DNA of 48,079 nt from Ruminococcus sp. (GTDB lineage Bacteria > Bacillota > Clostridia > Oscillospirales > Ruminococcaceae), in NCBI GenBank assembly GCA_015066805.1, contig SVNP01000017.1, forward strand, positions 1 to 48,079, given 5' to 3'. Below the pieces are notes generated by a model, which saw only the letters and a program-made list of their open reading frames with translations, had not been told where the DNA came from and searched no databases. This document shows, piece after piece, positions 39,007 to 47,245 of the stretch. Position numbers and translations under genes: made by a program. Numbering within the stretch: position 1 is the first letter of the stretch; each line of letters begins with the position of its first letter.

Positions 39007-40503
39007 ATGAGTGAAAATCTTCAGCAAAACCCCAACCCCAGGCAAGAGCACGAAAACTGTCCCCATCAGCGGACAGACCAACCCGTTTTTTCCTCGCTGC
39101 CCCCACGGGCAGAGGAATCCGGAGCAATGAACAGCACTGCATCTACGGCGGCTGACCCGGAAGCGTCGCAATCTGCGGTACACGCAGAGGCCTCGCCTTC
39201 CCCGACAGACAACGCAGAAGCCGCTGCGGTTCTTGCAGCCGTGAGTGAGAAAACGGATGACATCGACGCAATCCTCGCAGAGGTGGACGCAAAGCGTCAG
39301 CAGCCTGCTGCCCGTGAGAACGCCGATGTGCCCGTGACGGATCACACCCCGCAGGAAACAGATCCCGAACAGGCAGCTTCCGATGCTCCTTCTGCGGAGA
39401 TCCCAAAGGCGGAAACTGTTACCCCGCCGAAGAAGAAATCCGCCAAAAAGAAGAAGCGGAAGAAGAAAAAGCGCAAGCGCAATTCCTTTGCACAGGGTAT
39501 GCGCGATTTGTTCCCAAGACGCGGTGACTCCGCTTTCGATGTTGTCAGAAAAATCATCTTTCTTGTCGCACTCATCGTGTTCGCAGTCTGCTTGTATCTG
39601 GTGGCCGATTACTACATCGAGCGATATCTGAACAAGCGGCTGTATGAGGACATTCAGGGTGAGGTGCAGGACTTCCGTGACAACTACTCCTCTATGGAGC
39701 CGATCATTGAAACGACCCCGCAGGGTGAAGTATACGAGTACCTCGAATACAACTACATTGCGGATATGTTCCTGGAGCGCAACTCCGATCTCATCGGCTA
39801 CGTTACCATCGAAGGCACCCCCGTGAGCTACCCCGTCGTACAGCGCAAATCCACAGACCCTAACATCAATACCAACGATTATTACCTCTACCGGGCGTTT
39901 GACCTTTCCGAAAACAGAGCCGGATGTATCTTCATGGATTATCGCTGCCACTTTGATGAAGTGGTGGGCAACCGCAGAGTTGTGGATAATTCCGAGAATC
40001 TGCTGGTTTACGGGCACAACATGAACAACAAATCCATGTTCGGCAGCCTGAAAAACTACTACACGGATTACAGCTACTACAAGAACCACCCCATTATTAC
40101 GCTGGATTCCCTGTACAAGACCTACTACTATAAGATCTTTGCGATCTTTATTGTAGATGGCGCAGATACCACATCCGAGTACGCTTTCGACTGCTGGAAC
40201 ACCTTCGACTTTGAAACCGAGGAGGAGTTCCTTGCATATGTCAACAACGCCAAAAAACGCAACATGATGAAGAACGAGGTCGATGTGACCTACGGCGACC
40301 AGCTTCTGACGCTTTACACTTGCAACGGTATGCTGGATGACGCAAAGCTCATCGTTATGGCGCGTATGATGCGGGAGGACGAGGACCCCACCGACGGCAC
40401 ACAGTTCAGTGAGCCAAACGATAACGTCCTTTGGCCCAAAGCATTCTATGAATACGGAAGATATTCCCACTTTGACCCTGAACTCTTTGTCCCCTACGAT
40501 TGA
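39007..40503 (+). CDS. srtB: Class B sortase with long charged cytoplasmic N-terminus
   Basis: 498 aa from ATG 39007, GGAGG 11 nt upstream. Residues 1-140 are disordered and acidic, then a very basic stretch (KKKSAKKKKRKKKKRKR, about 140-158). One membrane helix follows (about 180-203, IIFLVALIVFAVCLYLVADYY), then an extracellular sortase domain. The catalytic triad is His337 (VYGHNMNN), Cys439 (LYTCNG) and Arg453 (VMARMM). Class B follows from the insert between strands (HFDEVVGNRRVVDNSENLLVYGH). The long inside tail is unusual and may bind membrane or partner proteins. No sortase substrate gene is adjacent. Confidence 0.92.
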   Translation: MSENLQQNPNPRQEHENCPHQRTDQPVFSSLPPRAEESGAMNSTASTAADPEASQSAVHAEASPSPTDNAEAAAVLAAVSEKTDDIDAILAEVDAKRQQPAARENADVPVTDHTPQETDPEQAASDAPSAEIPKAETVTPPKKKSAKKKKRKKKKRKRNSFAQGMRDLFPRRGDSAFDVVRKIIFLVALIVFAVCLYLVADYYIERYLNKRLYEDIQGEVQDFRDNYSSMEPIIETTPQGEVYEYLEYNYIADMFLERNSDLIGYVTIEGTPVSYPVVQRKSTDPNINTNDYYLYRAFDLSENRAGCIFMDYRCHFDEVVGNRRVVDNSENLLVYGHNMNNKSMFGSLKNYYTDYSYYKNHPIITLDSLYKTYYYKIFAIFIVDGADTTSEYAFDCWNTFDFETEEEFLAYVNNAKKRNMMKNEVDVTYGDQLLTLYTCNGMLDDAKLIVMARMMREDEDPTDGTQFSEPNDNVLWPKAFYEYGRYSHFDPELFVPYD

Positions 40504-40863
40504 GATGAGGGTCCCCGAACCACCGGCGGCGGCCCACCCGGGAACGGACGGTTTCTCCGGATGACGCTTACCGACGGCTGCTTCGGCTTTTCGCTGCGCC
40601 CGTGTCCCCTGTGATCGGCGCACAGCCGACCTTTGTTCCGTCGCTTCGGCGACAAACACGGCACCATGCAGCAAAAAATCCACAAGATACAGAAAGGCAG
40701 AATAAGCACACGCCATTCCTGCGGCGTGTCCGTCCGGGCAAGAGGACAGTCACGGACGGCTCTTATAGGAGGACACAAACGGTTTCTGGACAAAATCCCC
40801 ATGCAATCTTGGGGAAATAAAGCCGGCCATGCGCCGGTGAGATTGATATATTGGAGAGAAACT
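40504..40863 (+). promoter_or_regulatory. Long GC-rich structured leader of the SpoIID-like gene (candidate riboswitch)
   Basis: 360 bp without a supported gene. It contains several hairpins: CCGTCGCTTCGGCGAC-type near 40640-40655, GCACACGCC...GGCGTGTCC near 40707-40730, and a GC-rich block 40510-40560 that begins CCCCGAACCACCGG and contains GGGAACGGACGG. That block faintly recalls c-di-AMP (ydaO-type) riboswitches, which often precede wall hydrolase genes, but the consensus fit is poor. Confidence 0.35.
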
Positions 40864-42123
40864 ATGCAAGTTCGAACGCGACGAAACCGCATCGCGCTTC
40901 TGGTTGCCGGAATGATGGCTTTCACCGCAACAGGTGTTACCGACATTCGACCGGACGCTTTGTATGGCTCGAGCGTTGCCGATGTAGCGTATGCAGCTAC
41001 CACCACGATGAACGGAACCGATACCGGCGCACATGCTGTACCGGGGAACTCACCGCTGACGGTAGGCCAGGCCGCAGAGCTTTCTGCCGCTGTAAACGAC
41101 TACAACGTGACCGATTGGTGGAAGGCCGATCTTTCTCAGTATGATCAGAGCCTTTCTCTCATCAGCTACGAGGCAACGCCCACTGAGCAGGACCCGCTTT
41201 TGACGACAACTGCAGTGACAACAACCCCCATGGAAACCACTACTACCACCGTGCTTACCACTTATCCGGAGCCGGCACTGACTGCCGCTTCCACCATCCA
41301 GGCACAGCCCGATACTGTCGTCTTTTATTCATCGGGATTCGGCCACGGCGTGGGTATGAGCCAGAATGGCGCAAACTTCTACGCCCGGTACGACGGTTGG
41401 AACTATGAACAGATTCTGTCGCACTACTACCCCGGCACTACGCTGGTCAATACCGGTGTGACCGAAGATACACAGATCACCATCGGCAATTGCTCCGGAG
41501 ATATCGTCTCCGTCATTGCTCAGATCGTGAATCTTGAGATGGGCCCCAGCATGGCTCCCGAAGCTTTGAAGGCACAGGCCATCGCTGTTTACAGCTTCTA
41601 TCTCTACCACGGCCACGGCTCCGGTCTGCGGGGCAAGGCCAACCCCTCTCAGAACATCATCGATGCTGTACGCTCGGTGCTGGGCACTGCTGTCTACTAC
41701 AATGACGCTCCTGCTCTGACTATGTTCTACGCCTCCAGCGGCGGCGCAACCGCTTCCTGTAAGGATATCTTCTTTATGGATATCCCCTACCTCATCAGCG
41801 TCCCCGTGGAGCACGACGATACCTGCGATCCCTATTACAGTGAAGCCACTGTATTTACCACCTCTCGTCTGAAGTATCTGCTGGAATCTGCCTACGGCGT
41901 AAGCCTCAGCGGCAGCCCATACGATTGGATGCAGATCACCTACGGTGACGGCGGATATATCGCAAGCGTTGTCATCGGCGGAACCGTAACGGTCAAGGGT
42001 AATTCCCTCCGCTCCGTACTCGGTTTGCGCTCCCCGAAGTTTGAGTTTGTGTATCAGCCTGCGGTGGCAGAAACCACTACCACCACTACGACTACCACAA
42101 CTACAACTTCCACTGCTGCCTGA
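40864..42123 (+). CDS. Secreted SpoIID/LytB-like protein with apparently permuted domain order
   Basis: 419 aa from ATG 40864 behind GGAGAG; an open frame reaches further upstream but lacks signals. A signal peptide is visible (RTRRNRIALLVAGMMAFTATGV). After a Thr-rich linker, FGHGVGMSQNGANFYARYDGWNYEQIL...YYPGTTL (159-190) comes first. NLEMGPSMAPEALKAQAIAVYSFYLY (Glu225), FYASSGGATASCKDIF and YLISVPVEHDD follow. In SpoIID and LytB proteins the GxGHGVGMSQ segment normally ends the domain. The end is a poly-Thr tail. Family members act on peptidoglycan as lytic transglycosylases (SpoIID) or its activators. Confidence 0.85.
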   Translation: MQVRTRRNRIALLVAGMMAFTATGVTDIRPDALYGSSVADVAYAATTTMNGTDTGAHAVPGNSPLTVGQAAELSAAVNDYNVTDWWKADLSQYDQSLSLISYEATPTEQDPLLTTTAVTTTPMETTTTTVLTTYPEPALTAASTIQAQPDTVVFYSSGFGHGVGMSQNGANFYARYDGWNYEQILSHYYPGTTLVNTGVTEDTQITIGNCSGDIVSVIAQIVNLEMGPSMAPEALKAQAIAVYSFYLYHGHGSGLRGKANPSQNIIDAVRSVLGTAVYYNDAPALTMFYASSGGATASCKDIFFMDIPYLISVPVEHDDTCDPYYSEATVFTTSRLKYLLESAYGVSLSGSPYDWMQITYGDGGYIASVVIGGTVTVKGNSLRSVLGLRSPKFEFVYQPAVAETTTTTTTTTTTTSTAA

Positions 42124-42155
42124 GATCAGATGGCACAGTACCTTGAATAGAGATC

Positions 42156-42183
42156 AGACGGTCGGTTCTGCTGGCCGTCTTTT
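42156..42183 (+). terminator. Terminator after the SpoIID-like gene
   Basis: AGACGGTC pairs with GGCCGTCT (one wobble), followed by TTTTC. Confidence 0.7.
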
Positions 42184-42212
42184 CTGTTATCAACCACGAA
42201 AGGATACCGCCT

Positions 42213-43541
42213 ATGAGCCGCTATCGCAGACTGTTCCGCATTCTGTTTTTGCTGCTGTTCGCCTTTGGGGCCAACAGCTTTCTGCTGATCTACCGCCATC
42301 CCCTGCTCCTTGCTGCTGCGCTGCCTGCTATGCTGATTCCCAATGTGCTGGCAGGGTTTACTGATCTCAAAATACCCACGCTGCGGCTGAAATGCTGCAA
42401 TCACGGGCTGGAATGCCTGCTGATCTTCTCTGCTTCTGCCGTGATCTCCGTTATCACACAGCTATTGCTGCTGACAAACATCGCAAGCATAGGCTGGAAG
42501 CTTTGGGCGTTCAGCGCACTGTGGGCTTTTATCACCAACGCTGTGTTCTTCTGGAACGGCATCATCTCTGTGTACTGCACCTCCTCGCAGTTAGGGGTCA
42601 AGCATCGTGTCATTGGTGCCATTTGCGGGCCCATCCCCATTGCTCATCTATTTGCGCTGCACAGCATCATTCAAATCGTGCGGGCAGAGCTGCATCTGGA
42701 GGTGGAAAAGCACTGTCTCAACGACAGCAGACGCTCCTTGGAGATCTGCAAAACCAAGTACCCTATCCTGATGGTGCATGGTGTTTTCTTCCGTGACAGC
42801 AAGGCCTTTAACTACTGGGGCAGAGTACCCGCACAACTGATTGAAAACGGTGCCACGCTGTTCTACGGCGAGCATCAATCTGCACTTTCCATTGCACAAA
42901 GTGCAGAGGAGCTGGCGGCACGCATTCGCACGCTGGTAGAGCAGGAAGGCTGCGGCAAGGTGAATATCATCGCACACTCCAAAGGTGGATTGGACTGCCG
43001 CTACGCCCTTGCACACTGCGGCATTGCCCCCTATGTGGCATCTCTGACCACTATAAATACCCCGCACAAAGGCTGCGGCTTTGCGGAATATCTGCTGGAG
43101 AAAACACCGCAGAACGTCTGTGACGGGCTGGCAGCCACCTACAACAAGGCTGCTGCGGTTCTGGGCGATACCTCCCCTGATTTTATGGCTGCTGTGAGAG
43201 ATCTGACGGCAGCACGCTGCAAGGCACAGATGGAACATCTGGCAGAGCCGGAGGGCATTTTCATTCAGAGTGTAGGCTCTATGCTGAAAGGCTCTGCGGG
43301 GGGACGGTTCCCTTTGAATTTCTCCCAGCCGCTGGTAGGCTATTTTGATGGCCCCAATGACGGTCTGGTGGCTGCGGAATCCTTCCGATGGGGTGAAAAC
43401 TATCGTTTTCTGGTACCGCCCGGAAAACGGGGAATCTCCCATGGGGATATGATCGACCTGAACCGTGAGAACATTCCCGGCTTTGATGTACGGGAGTTTT
43501 ATGTACAGCTTGTGGCGGATCTGAAGCAGCGTGGGCTGTAA
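42213..43541 (+). CDS. Membrane-bound alpha/beta hydrolase (lipase-like)
   Basis: 442 aa behind GAAAGGA. The N-terminus has four hydrophobic segments (about 8-25, 30-48, 68-90, 95-120; e.g. LLLFAFGANSFLLIY, LIFSASAVISVITQLLLL). From residue 185 there is an alpha/beta hydrolase: PILMVHGVFF with oxyanion His-Gly, SKAFNYWGRVPAQLIENGATLFYGEHQ, nucleophile elbow AHSKGG with Ser256, Asp in GPNDGLV and His in GISHGDM. It resembles triacylglycerol lipases, but substrate cannot be read. The fused membrane domain is less common and suggests action on membrane lipids. Confidence 0.85.
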   Translation: MSRYRRLFRILFLLLFAFGANSFLLIYRHPLLLAAALPAMLIPNVLAGFTDLKIPTLRLKCCNHGLECLLIFSASAVISVITQLLLLTNIASIGWKLWAFSALWAFITNAVFFWNGIISVYCTSSQLGVKHRVIGAICGPIPIAHLFALHSIIQIVRAELHLEVEKHCLNDSRRSLEICKTKYPILMVHGVFFRDSKAFNYWGRVPAQLIENGATLFYGEHQSALSIAQSAEELAARIRTLVEQEGCGKVNIIAHSKGGLDCRYALAHCGIAPYVASLTTINTPHKGCGFAEYLLEKTPQNVCDGLAATYNKAAAVLGDTSPDFMAAVRDLTAARCKAQMEHLAEPEGIFIQSVGSMLKGSAGGRFPLNFSQPLVGYFDGPNDGLVAAESFRWGENYRFLVPPGKRGISHGDMIDLNRENIPGFDVREFYVQLVADLKQRGL

Positions 43542-43552
43542 ATCCAACAAAC

Positions 43553-43589
43553 AAAGGCGTGAGATTCTACTGAGATCTCACGCCTTTTT
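43553..43589. terminator. Bidirectional terminator between convergent genes
   Basis: AAGGCGTGAGAT pairs with ATCTCACGCCTT, T-run after it on the plus strand and A-run before it, between the hydrolase and the phosphofructokinase genes, which converge. Confidence 0.92.
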
Positions 43590-43655
43590 AGGCAAAAAAA
43601 GTCCGGATGACGACGGATCGTCACCCGGCAGAAGGAAAGAGGTTACCAGCAAAAG

Positions 43656-44882
43656 TTAGGTGGCAAAACGAAAATGCACAGGCATTCCGTTTCGCATGGT
43701 GGGGAGAACCTCCCCTTGGATCAGCGGCAGGAAATAGGCTGTCGCTTCCTCCGTCACGTCATTCCCGCTGCTGTTGATCCATGCGGCAGGGAATGTACGG
43801 GTCACATTGGCAGCCGACGCTGCCGGCATATGGGAATAGGCAATCCGATATTCCTCGGAACCTGTATCACGCTGTAAGGTCACCATCTGACCGCTGAGGC
43901 CTTCCAGAGCAAGCTGCACTGCATACCTGCCTGCGCCTTCAGACTCCTCCAGATCGGCTGCAGAAGCCAGATGCGCGGCACAACGCTGCATAACATTCAG
44001 CTCAATGGAACGCACCTTGCACCCGATCTCTTTCCGTACCAGATCCTCCAGGAAACGGCCGATTCCGGAAAGATAGGCATGGCCAAAGGCATCATTGGCA
44101 CCGGAACGATAATCGCAGCCGTCCAGGGTAATGCCCTCGGAAACGGCACAGATGACGGAACGATGGCTCTCCATGGCTTTTTTCACATCACGGATGAACT
44201 GTGCGACGGAAAAATCACTTTCGGGCAGATAGATCAGATGGGGAGCGACCTCTCCATTGGAACGCAGCAGACAGGTGGAGGCAGTGAGCCAGCCGGCATC
44301 TCTGCCCATGATCTCGCAGATGGTCACAGAGGGAACACGGTATACCGAGGAATCCCGCACAACCTCCTGCATGGTCATGGCCACATATTTTGCCGCGGAG
44401 CCGAAGCCGGGGGTATGGTCTGTGCCGACAAGATCGTTGTCAATGGTCTTGGGAACGCCGATGACACGAATAGGACTCCCCTGCTTCTCCAGCCAGGCGG
44501 AGAGCTTGGCGACAGTGTCCATGGAATCATTGCCGCCGATGTAGAAGAACGCATCAATGGCGTTTTTTTGCAAAATATGATGGATCTTGTGGTAGAGAGA
44601 GTCATCCTGCTCTGCCGACGGCATACGGAACCGACAGGAACCGAGCGCCGTAGAGGGGGTTTTCCGCAGAAGATCCACGTCCTCAGGATCAGCCAAAGCC
44701 TGAGAGAGATCCACGAAATGTTCCTCCAACAGACCTTGCACGCCGTTGAACACGCCGAAAACCTCGATCTTATTGCTATTCTGCACTTTATTGCTCATTT
44801 CGGCAGCAGCGGTAAAAATACCCACCAGCGAAGCGTTGATGGCACAGGTAGGGCCACCGGACTGGGCAACAGCAAATCTCAT
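43656..44882 (-). CDS. pfp: Pyrophosphate-type 6-phosphofructokinase
   Basis: 408 aa from ATG 44882 behind GAGAGGAG. FAVAQSGGPTCAINASLVG is the nucleotide/PPi loop. The key signature is GGNDSMDT where ATP enzymes have GGDGS and PPi enzymes usually GGDDS; and PKTIDNDL, whose Lys marks PPi use. TPGFGSAAKY and MGRDAGWL complete the family pattern. It phosphorylates fructose 6-phosphate, reversibly if PPi-dependent, in glycolysis. The Asn in GGNDS is a variant seen in the long-branch PFK group. It has its own promoter and a leader hairpin. Confidence 0.9.
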   Translation of the reverse strand: MRFAVAQSGGPTCAINASLVGIFTAAAEMSNKVQNSNKIEVFGVFNGVQGLLEEHFVDLSQALADPEDVDLLRKTPSTALGSCRFRMPSAEQDDSLYHKIHHILQKNAIDAFFYIGGNDSMDTVAKLSAWLEKQGSPIRVIGVPKTIDNDLVGTDHTPGFGSAAKYVAMTMQEVVRDSSVYRVPSVTICEIMGRDAGWLTASTCLLRSNGEVAPHLIYLPESDFSVAQFIRDVKKAMESHRSVICAVSEGITLDGCDYRSGANDAFGHAYLSGIGRFLEDLVRKEIGCKVRSIELNVMQRCAAHLASAADLEESEGAGRYAVQLALEGLSGQMVTLQRDTGSEEYRIAYSHMPAASAANVTRTFPAAWINSSGNDVTEEATAYFLPLIQGEVLPTMRNGMPVHFRFAT

Positions 44883-44909
44883 GAAGCAGAAGCTCCTCTC
44901 ACGATATTG

Positions 44910-44932
44910 AAAAAACTGCGTAAAACCGCAGT
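44910..44932 (-). terminator. Attenuator-like hairpin in the pfk leader
   Basis: On the minus strand ACTGCG-GTTTTA-CGCAGT followed by a T-run lies between the promoter and the start codon, so some transcripts may end before the gene. No leader peptide or known riboswitch recognised. Confidence 0.6.
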
Positions 44933-44947
44933 CTTACCACGTTATTT

Positions 44948-44976
44948 AGTATACTCCTTTTATGACGAAAAGTCAA
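44948..44976 (-). promoter_or_regulatory. Promoter of the phosphofructokinase gene
   Basis: TTGACT (44971-44976), 17-bp spacer, TATACT (44948-44953) on the minus strand. Confidence 0.85.
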
Positions 44977-45297
44977 GGGGTGAGAGCAGATTTCGTCGCT
45001 TTTCATAATACATTATCCCTTTGCCGTATTTTACAAGTCACAACGCTCCGCTTTTTGGTATATTATTGCCATTGTTGCAATTCTGTTATGATATATCCTG
45101 TGAATAAAGCAGAATATATCATATTGTTCAAGAGAAAAAGACCCTGCGTTTTATCCGAACAGACGCGCCCCCATATCTCGTGGACAGTTTTTGAAATTAG
45201 ACCGCCGTACAAATACAACTGTACTGTACAGAATGACAGTTATTGCAGTTTTTCCTCCCCGATTTTCAAAAAAAATCACAATTCTGCGGAAAAACTA
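44977..45297. other. Intergenic region between divergent pfk and gdhA promoters
   Basis: AT-rich, no supported gene. It holds the long inverted repeat at 45087-45123. A 124-codon open frame across it lacks a ribosome binding site and any family resemblance. Confidence 0.6.
45087..45123. repeat. AT-rich perfect inverted repeat upstream of gdhA
   Basis: TATGATATAT (45087-45096) and ATATATCATA (45114-45123), 17 bp apart. Could be a regulator site or a cruciform; no T-run for a terminator. Confidence 0.5.
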
Positions 45298-45326
45298 TTG
45301 CATTTACGCCGAAAATGCAGTATAAT
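45298..45326 (+). promoter_or_regulatory. gdhA promoter
   Basis: TTGCAT (45298-45303), 17-bp spacer, TATAAT (45321-45326), 48 bp before the start codon. Confidence 0.88.
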
Positions 45327-45374
45327 ATTCCAGTAACCGAAATCTTCGGTAACCAGATTAAGGAGGTTTTTACC

Positions 45375-46730
45375 ATGTCTTTAAACAATGCATATCTGCA
45401 GGGCGTTTACGAGAGAGTCTGTGAGCGCAACCCCGGCGAGCCTGAGTTCCAGCAGACCGTATACGAGGTGCTTTCCAGCCTGGTACCCGTTGTTGAGCGT
45501 CGTCCCGACATCGTGAAGGCAGGCGTCATTGATCGTATGGTCGAGCCTGAGCGTTCCATTTCCTTCCGTGTTTCTTGGGTGGATGACAACGGCAACGTAC
45601 AGGTAAACCGCGGCTACCGTGTGCAGTTCAACTCTGCCATCGGTCCTTACAAGGGCGGTCTCCGTCTGCACCCCTCTGTAAACCTCTCTGTTATGAAGTT
45701 CCTGGGCTTCGAGCAGACCTTTAAGAACAGCCTGACCTCTCTGCCCATGGGCGGCGGTAAGGGCGGCGCAGACTTCGATCCTACCGGTAAGTCCGACGGC
45801 GAAGTGATGCGTTTCTGCCAGAGCTTTATGACTGAGCTGTCTAAGCACATCGGCCCTGATACCGACGTTCCCGCAGGTGACATCGGCGTTGGTGCTCGTG
45901 AGATCGGCTATCTGTTCGGCCAGTACAAGAGACTGCGCAACGAGTTCACCGGCGTGCTCACCGGTAAGGATATGTCCTGCGGTGGTTCTCTGATCCGCCC
46001 TGAGGCTACCGGCTACGGTGCTGTTTACTACACTGTTGAGATGCTCAAGAGCTTTGGCGAGTCCATCAAGGGCAAGACCGTTGCGATCTCCGCTTTCGGT
46101 AACGTTGCCTGGGGTACCGCTAAGAAGGTTGCAGAGCTGGGTGGTAAGGTAGTTACCCTTTCCGGCCCCGATGGCTACGTTTACGATGAGGAAGGCGTAA
46201 CCACCGAAGAGAAGTTCAACTACATGTTGGAGATGCGTGCTTCCTGCCGCAACAAGGTTAAGGATTATGCTGATAAGTTCGGCGTGCCCTTCTTCCCCGG
46301 TGAGAAGCCCTGGGGCGTAAAGGCTGACATCCTGATGCCTTGTGCAACTCAGAACGAGGTTCGCATGGAGGATGCCGAGAAGATCGTTGCAAACGGCGTG
46401 AAGTACTACGTTGAGGTTGCTAACATGCCTACCACCAACGAAGCTATCGACTACCTGAAGAAGAACGGCGTTGTGGTTGCTCCTTCCAAGGCTGTTAACG
46501 CCGGCGGCGTTGCAGTTTCCGGTCTGGAGATGTCTCAGAACTCCATGCGTTATAGCTGGACTGCTGAGGAAGTAGATGCAAAGCTGCAGACGATCATGCA
46601 GAACATCTACAAGGCTTCCTACGATGCTGCTAAGGAGTACGGCATGGAGGGCGACCTGGTTGCAGGTGCCAACATTGCAGGTTTCCTGAAGGTTGCACAG
46701 GCCATGATGTGGCAGGGCGTTTGCTACTAA
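45375..46730 (+). CDS. gdhA: NADP-type glutamate dehydrogenase
   Basis: 451 aa from ATG 45375 behind AAGGAGGT. Substrate side: GPYKGGLRLHPSVNLSVMKFLGFEQTFKNSLTSLPMGGGKGGADFDP with the two catalytic lysines, and DVPAGDIGVGAREIGYLFG. Cofactor side: Rossmann ISAFGNVAWGTAKKVAELGGKVV. Length and the family I hexameric pattern indicate the assimilatory NADPH enzyme making glutamate from ammonia and 2-oxoglutarate. Codon use is strongly biased (many CTG, GTT, AAG), as for a very highly expressed gene. Single-gene unit with own promoter and terminator. GxGxxA is GNVAWG here, a common variant. Confidence 0.97.
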   Translation: MSLNNAYLQGVYERVCERNPGEPEFQQTVYEVLSSLVPVVERRPDIVKAGVIDRMVEPERSISFRVSWVDDNGNVQVNRGYRVQFNSAIGPYKGGLRLHPSVNLSVMKFLGFEQTFKNSLTSLPMGGGKGGADFDPTGKSDGEVMRFCQSFMTELSKHIGPDTDVPAGDIGVGAREIGYLFGQYKRLRNEFTGVLTGKDMSCGGSLIRPEATGYGAVYYTVEMLKSFGESIKGKTVAISAFGNVAWGTAKKVAELGGKVVTLSGPDGYVYDEEGVTTEEKFNYMLEMRASCRNKVKDYADKFGVPFFPGEKPWGVKADILMPCATQNEVRMEDAEKIVANGVKYYVEVANMPTTNEAIDYLKKNGVVVAPSKAVNAGGVAVSGLEMSQNSMRYSWTAEEVDAKLQTIMQNIYKASYDAAKEYGMEGDLVAGANIAGFLKVAQAMMWQGVCY

Positions 46731-46762
46731 TCTGCTGATTGGCATACCAAGAGATATCAAAG

Positions 46763-46793
46763 AGCGCACTCGCAATTGCGGGTGCGCTTTTTT
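46763..46793 (+). terminator. gdhA terminator
   Basis: AGCGCAC (46763-46769) pairs with GTGCGCT (46782-46788), extended inside by CGCAATTGCG, followed by six T. Confidence 0.92.
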
Positions 46794-46947
46794 AGAACAA
46801 TTTTGCGGCTCATCGTTTATGATTATAAGAGAATGTTGCTTAGTCTTTTGTGCTACGGAAATAACAGATTTCACCACAATTCAACAAGTTTCGTACGTTT
46901 TCAAGCCAGATTGCATCAATCGGCAATAAAAACAGCACAAAACTGCA

Positions 46948-46976
46948 TTGACAGAAATGCGATTTTGCGGTAAAAT
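46948..46976 (+). promoter_or_regulatory. Orphan promoter between gdhA and rplQ
   Basis: TTGACA (46948-46953), 17-bp spacer, TAAAAT (46971-46976). No reading frame follows on this strand before the terminator at 47137. Confidence 0.7.
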
Positions 46977-46982
46977 AATATC

Positions 46983-47165
46983 GTAGTTCGGCAAGAAATT
47001 CACCTTTATTGCCAAGCTTCTGATCTTGTATGAACGCTCCGCTGCATGTTTGCAGCCGGTGTGATTTCATAGTGACTCTCCATTGCATATGGAGCCCCCC
47101 TTTTCAATTTCTCAATTTTCAATTCCTTTTGTACAGGCGGTTGCTCTTGCAACCGCTGTTTTTCT
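46983..47165 (+). ncRNA. Candidate small RNA of about 180 nt
   Basis: Lies between the orphan promoter and a strong terminator (GCGGTTGC/GCAACCGC, 47137-47156, then T-rich). Inside are further short hairpins: GGCAA..TTGCC near 46992-47014, GCTGCATGTTTGCAGC near 47041-47056, CTCCAT..ATGGAG near 47076-47092. It does not fold back into one long rod as 6S RNA would. Before the terminator there is an AATTGAAAATTGAGAA-like stretch (minus strand), found widely in intergenic DNA. Confidence 0.45.
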
Positions 47166-47168
47166 TTT
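47137..47168 (+). terminator. Terminator of the candidate small RNA
   Basis: Perfect 8-bp stem GCGGTTGC/GCAACCGC with TCTT loop, followed by TGTTTTTCTTTT. Confidence 0.75.
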
Positions 47169-47200
47169 CCGGCACTGATCATACATATCACCGCAAAGCA

Positions 47201-47237
47201 AAAAAAGAACCGGCACCCGAGGATGCCGGTTTTTTTA
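47201..47237 (-). terminator. Terminator of the rpoA-rplQ operon
   Basis: AACCGGCA and TGCCGGTT (47208-47215, 47224-47231) with A-run and T-run at either end; ends the minus-strand ribosomal operon and could also serve the plus strand. Confidence 0.9.
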
Positions 47238-47245
47238 TCTCTCGA

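Noticed and set aside
38971-40716. Long open frame antisense to the sortase gene
   Set aside because: The sense strand has a complete sortase with catalytic triad; the antisense frame is low in recognisable features.
40633-40863. Upstream extension of the SpoIID-like frame
   Set aside because: It would put 77 basic residues before a clear signal peptide, and ATG 40864 has its own ribosome binding site.
45381-46877. Long open frame antisense to gdhA (about 498 codons)
   Set aside because: Pure shadow of a strongly codon-biased gene; no ribosome binding site and the translation has no family resemblance.
46983-47165. Candidate small RNA as 6S RNA
   Set aside because: The two halves do not pair into the long rod with central bubble typical of 6S RNA.
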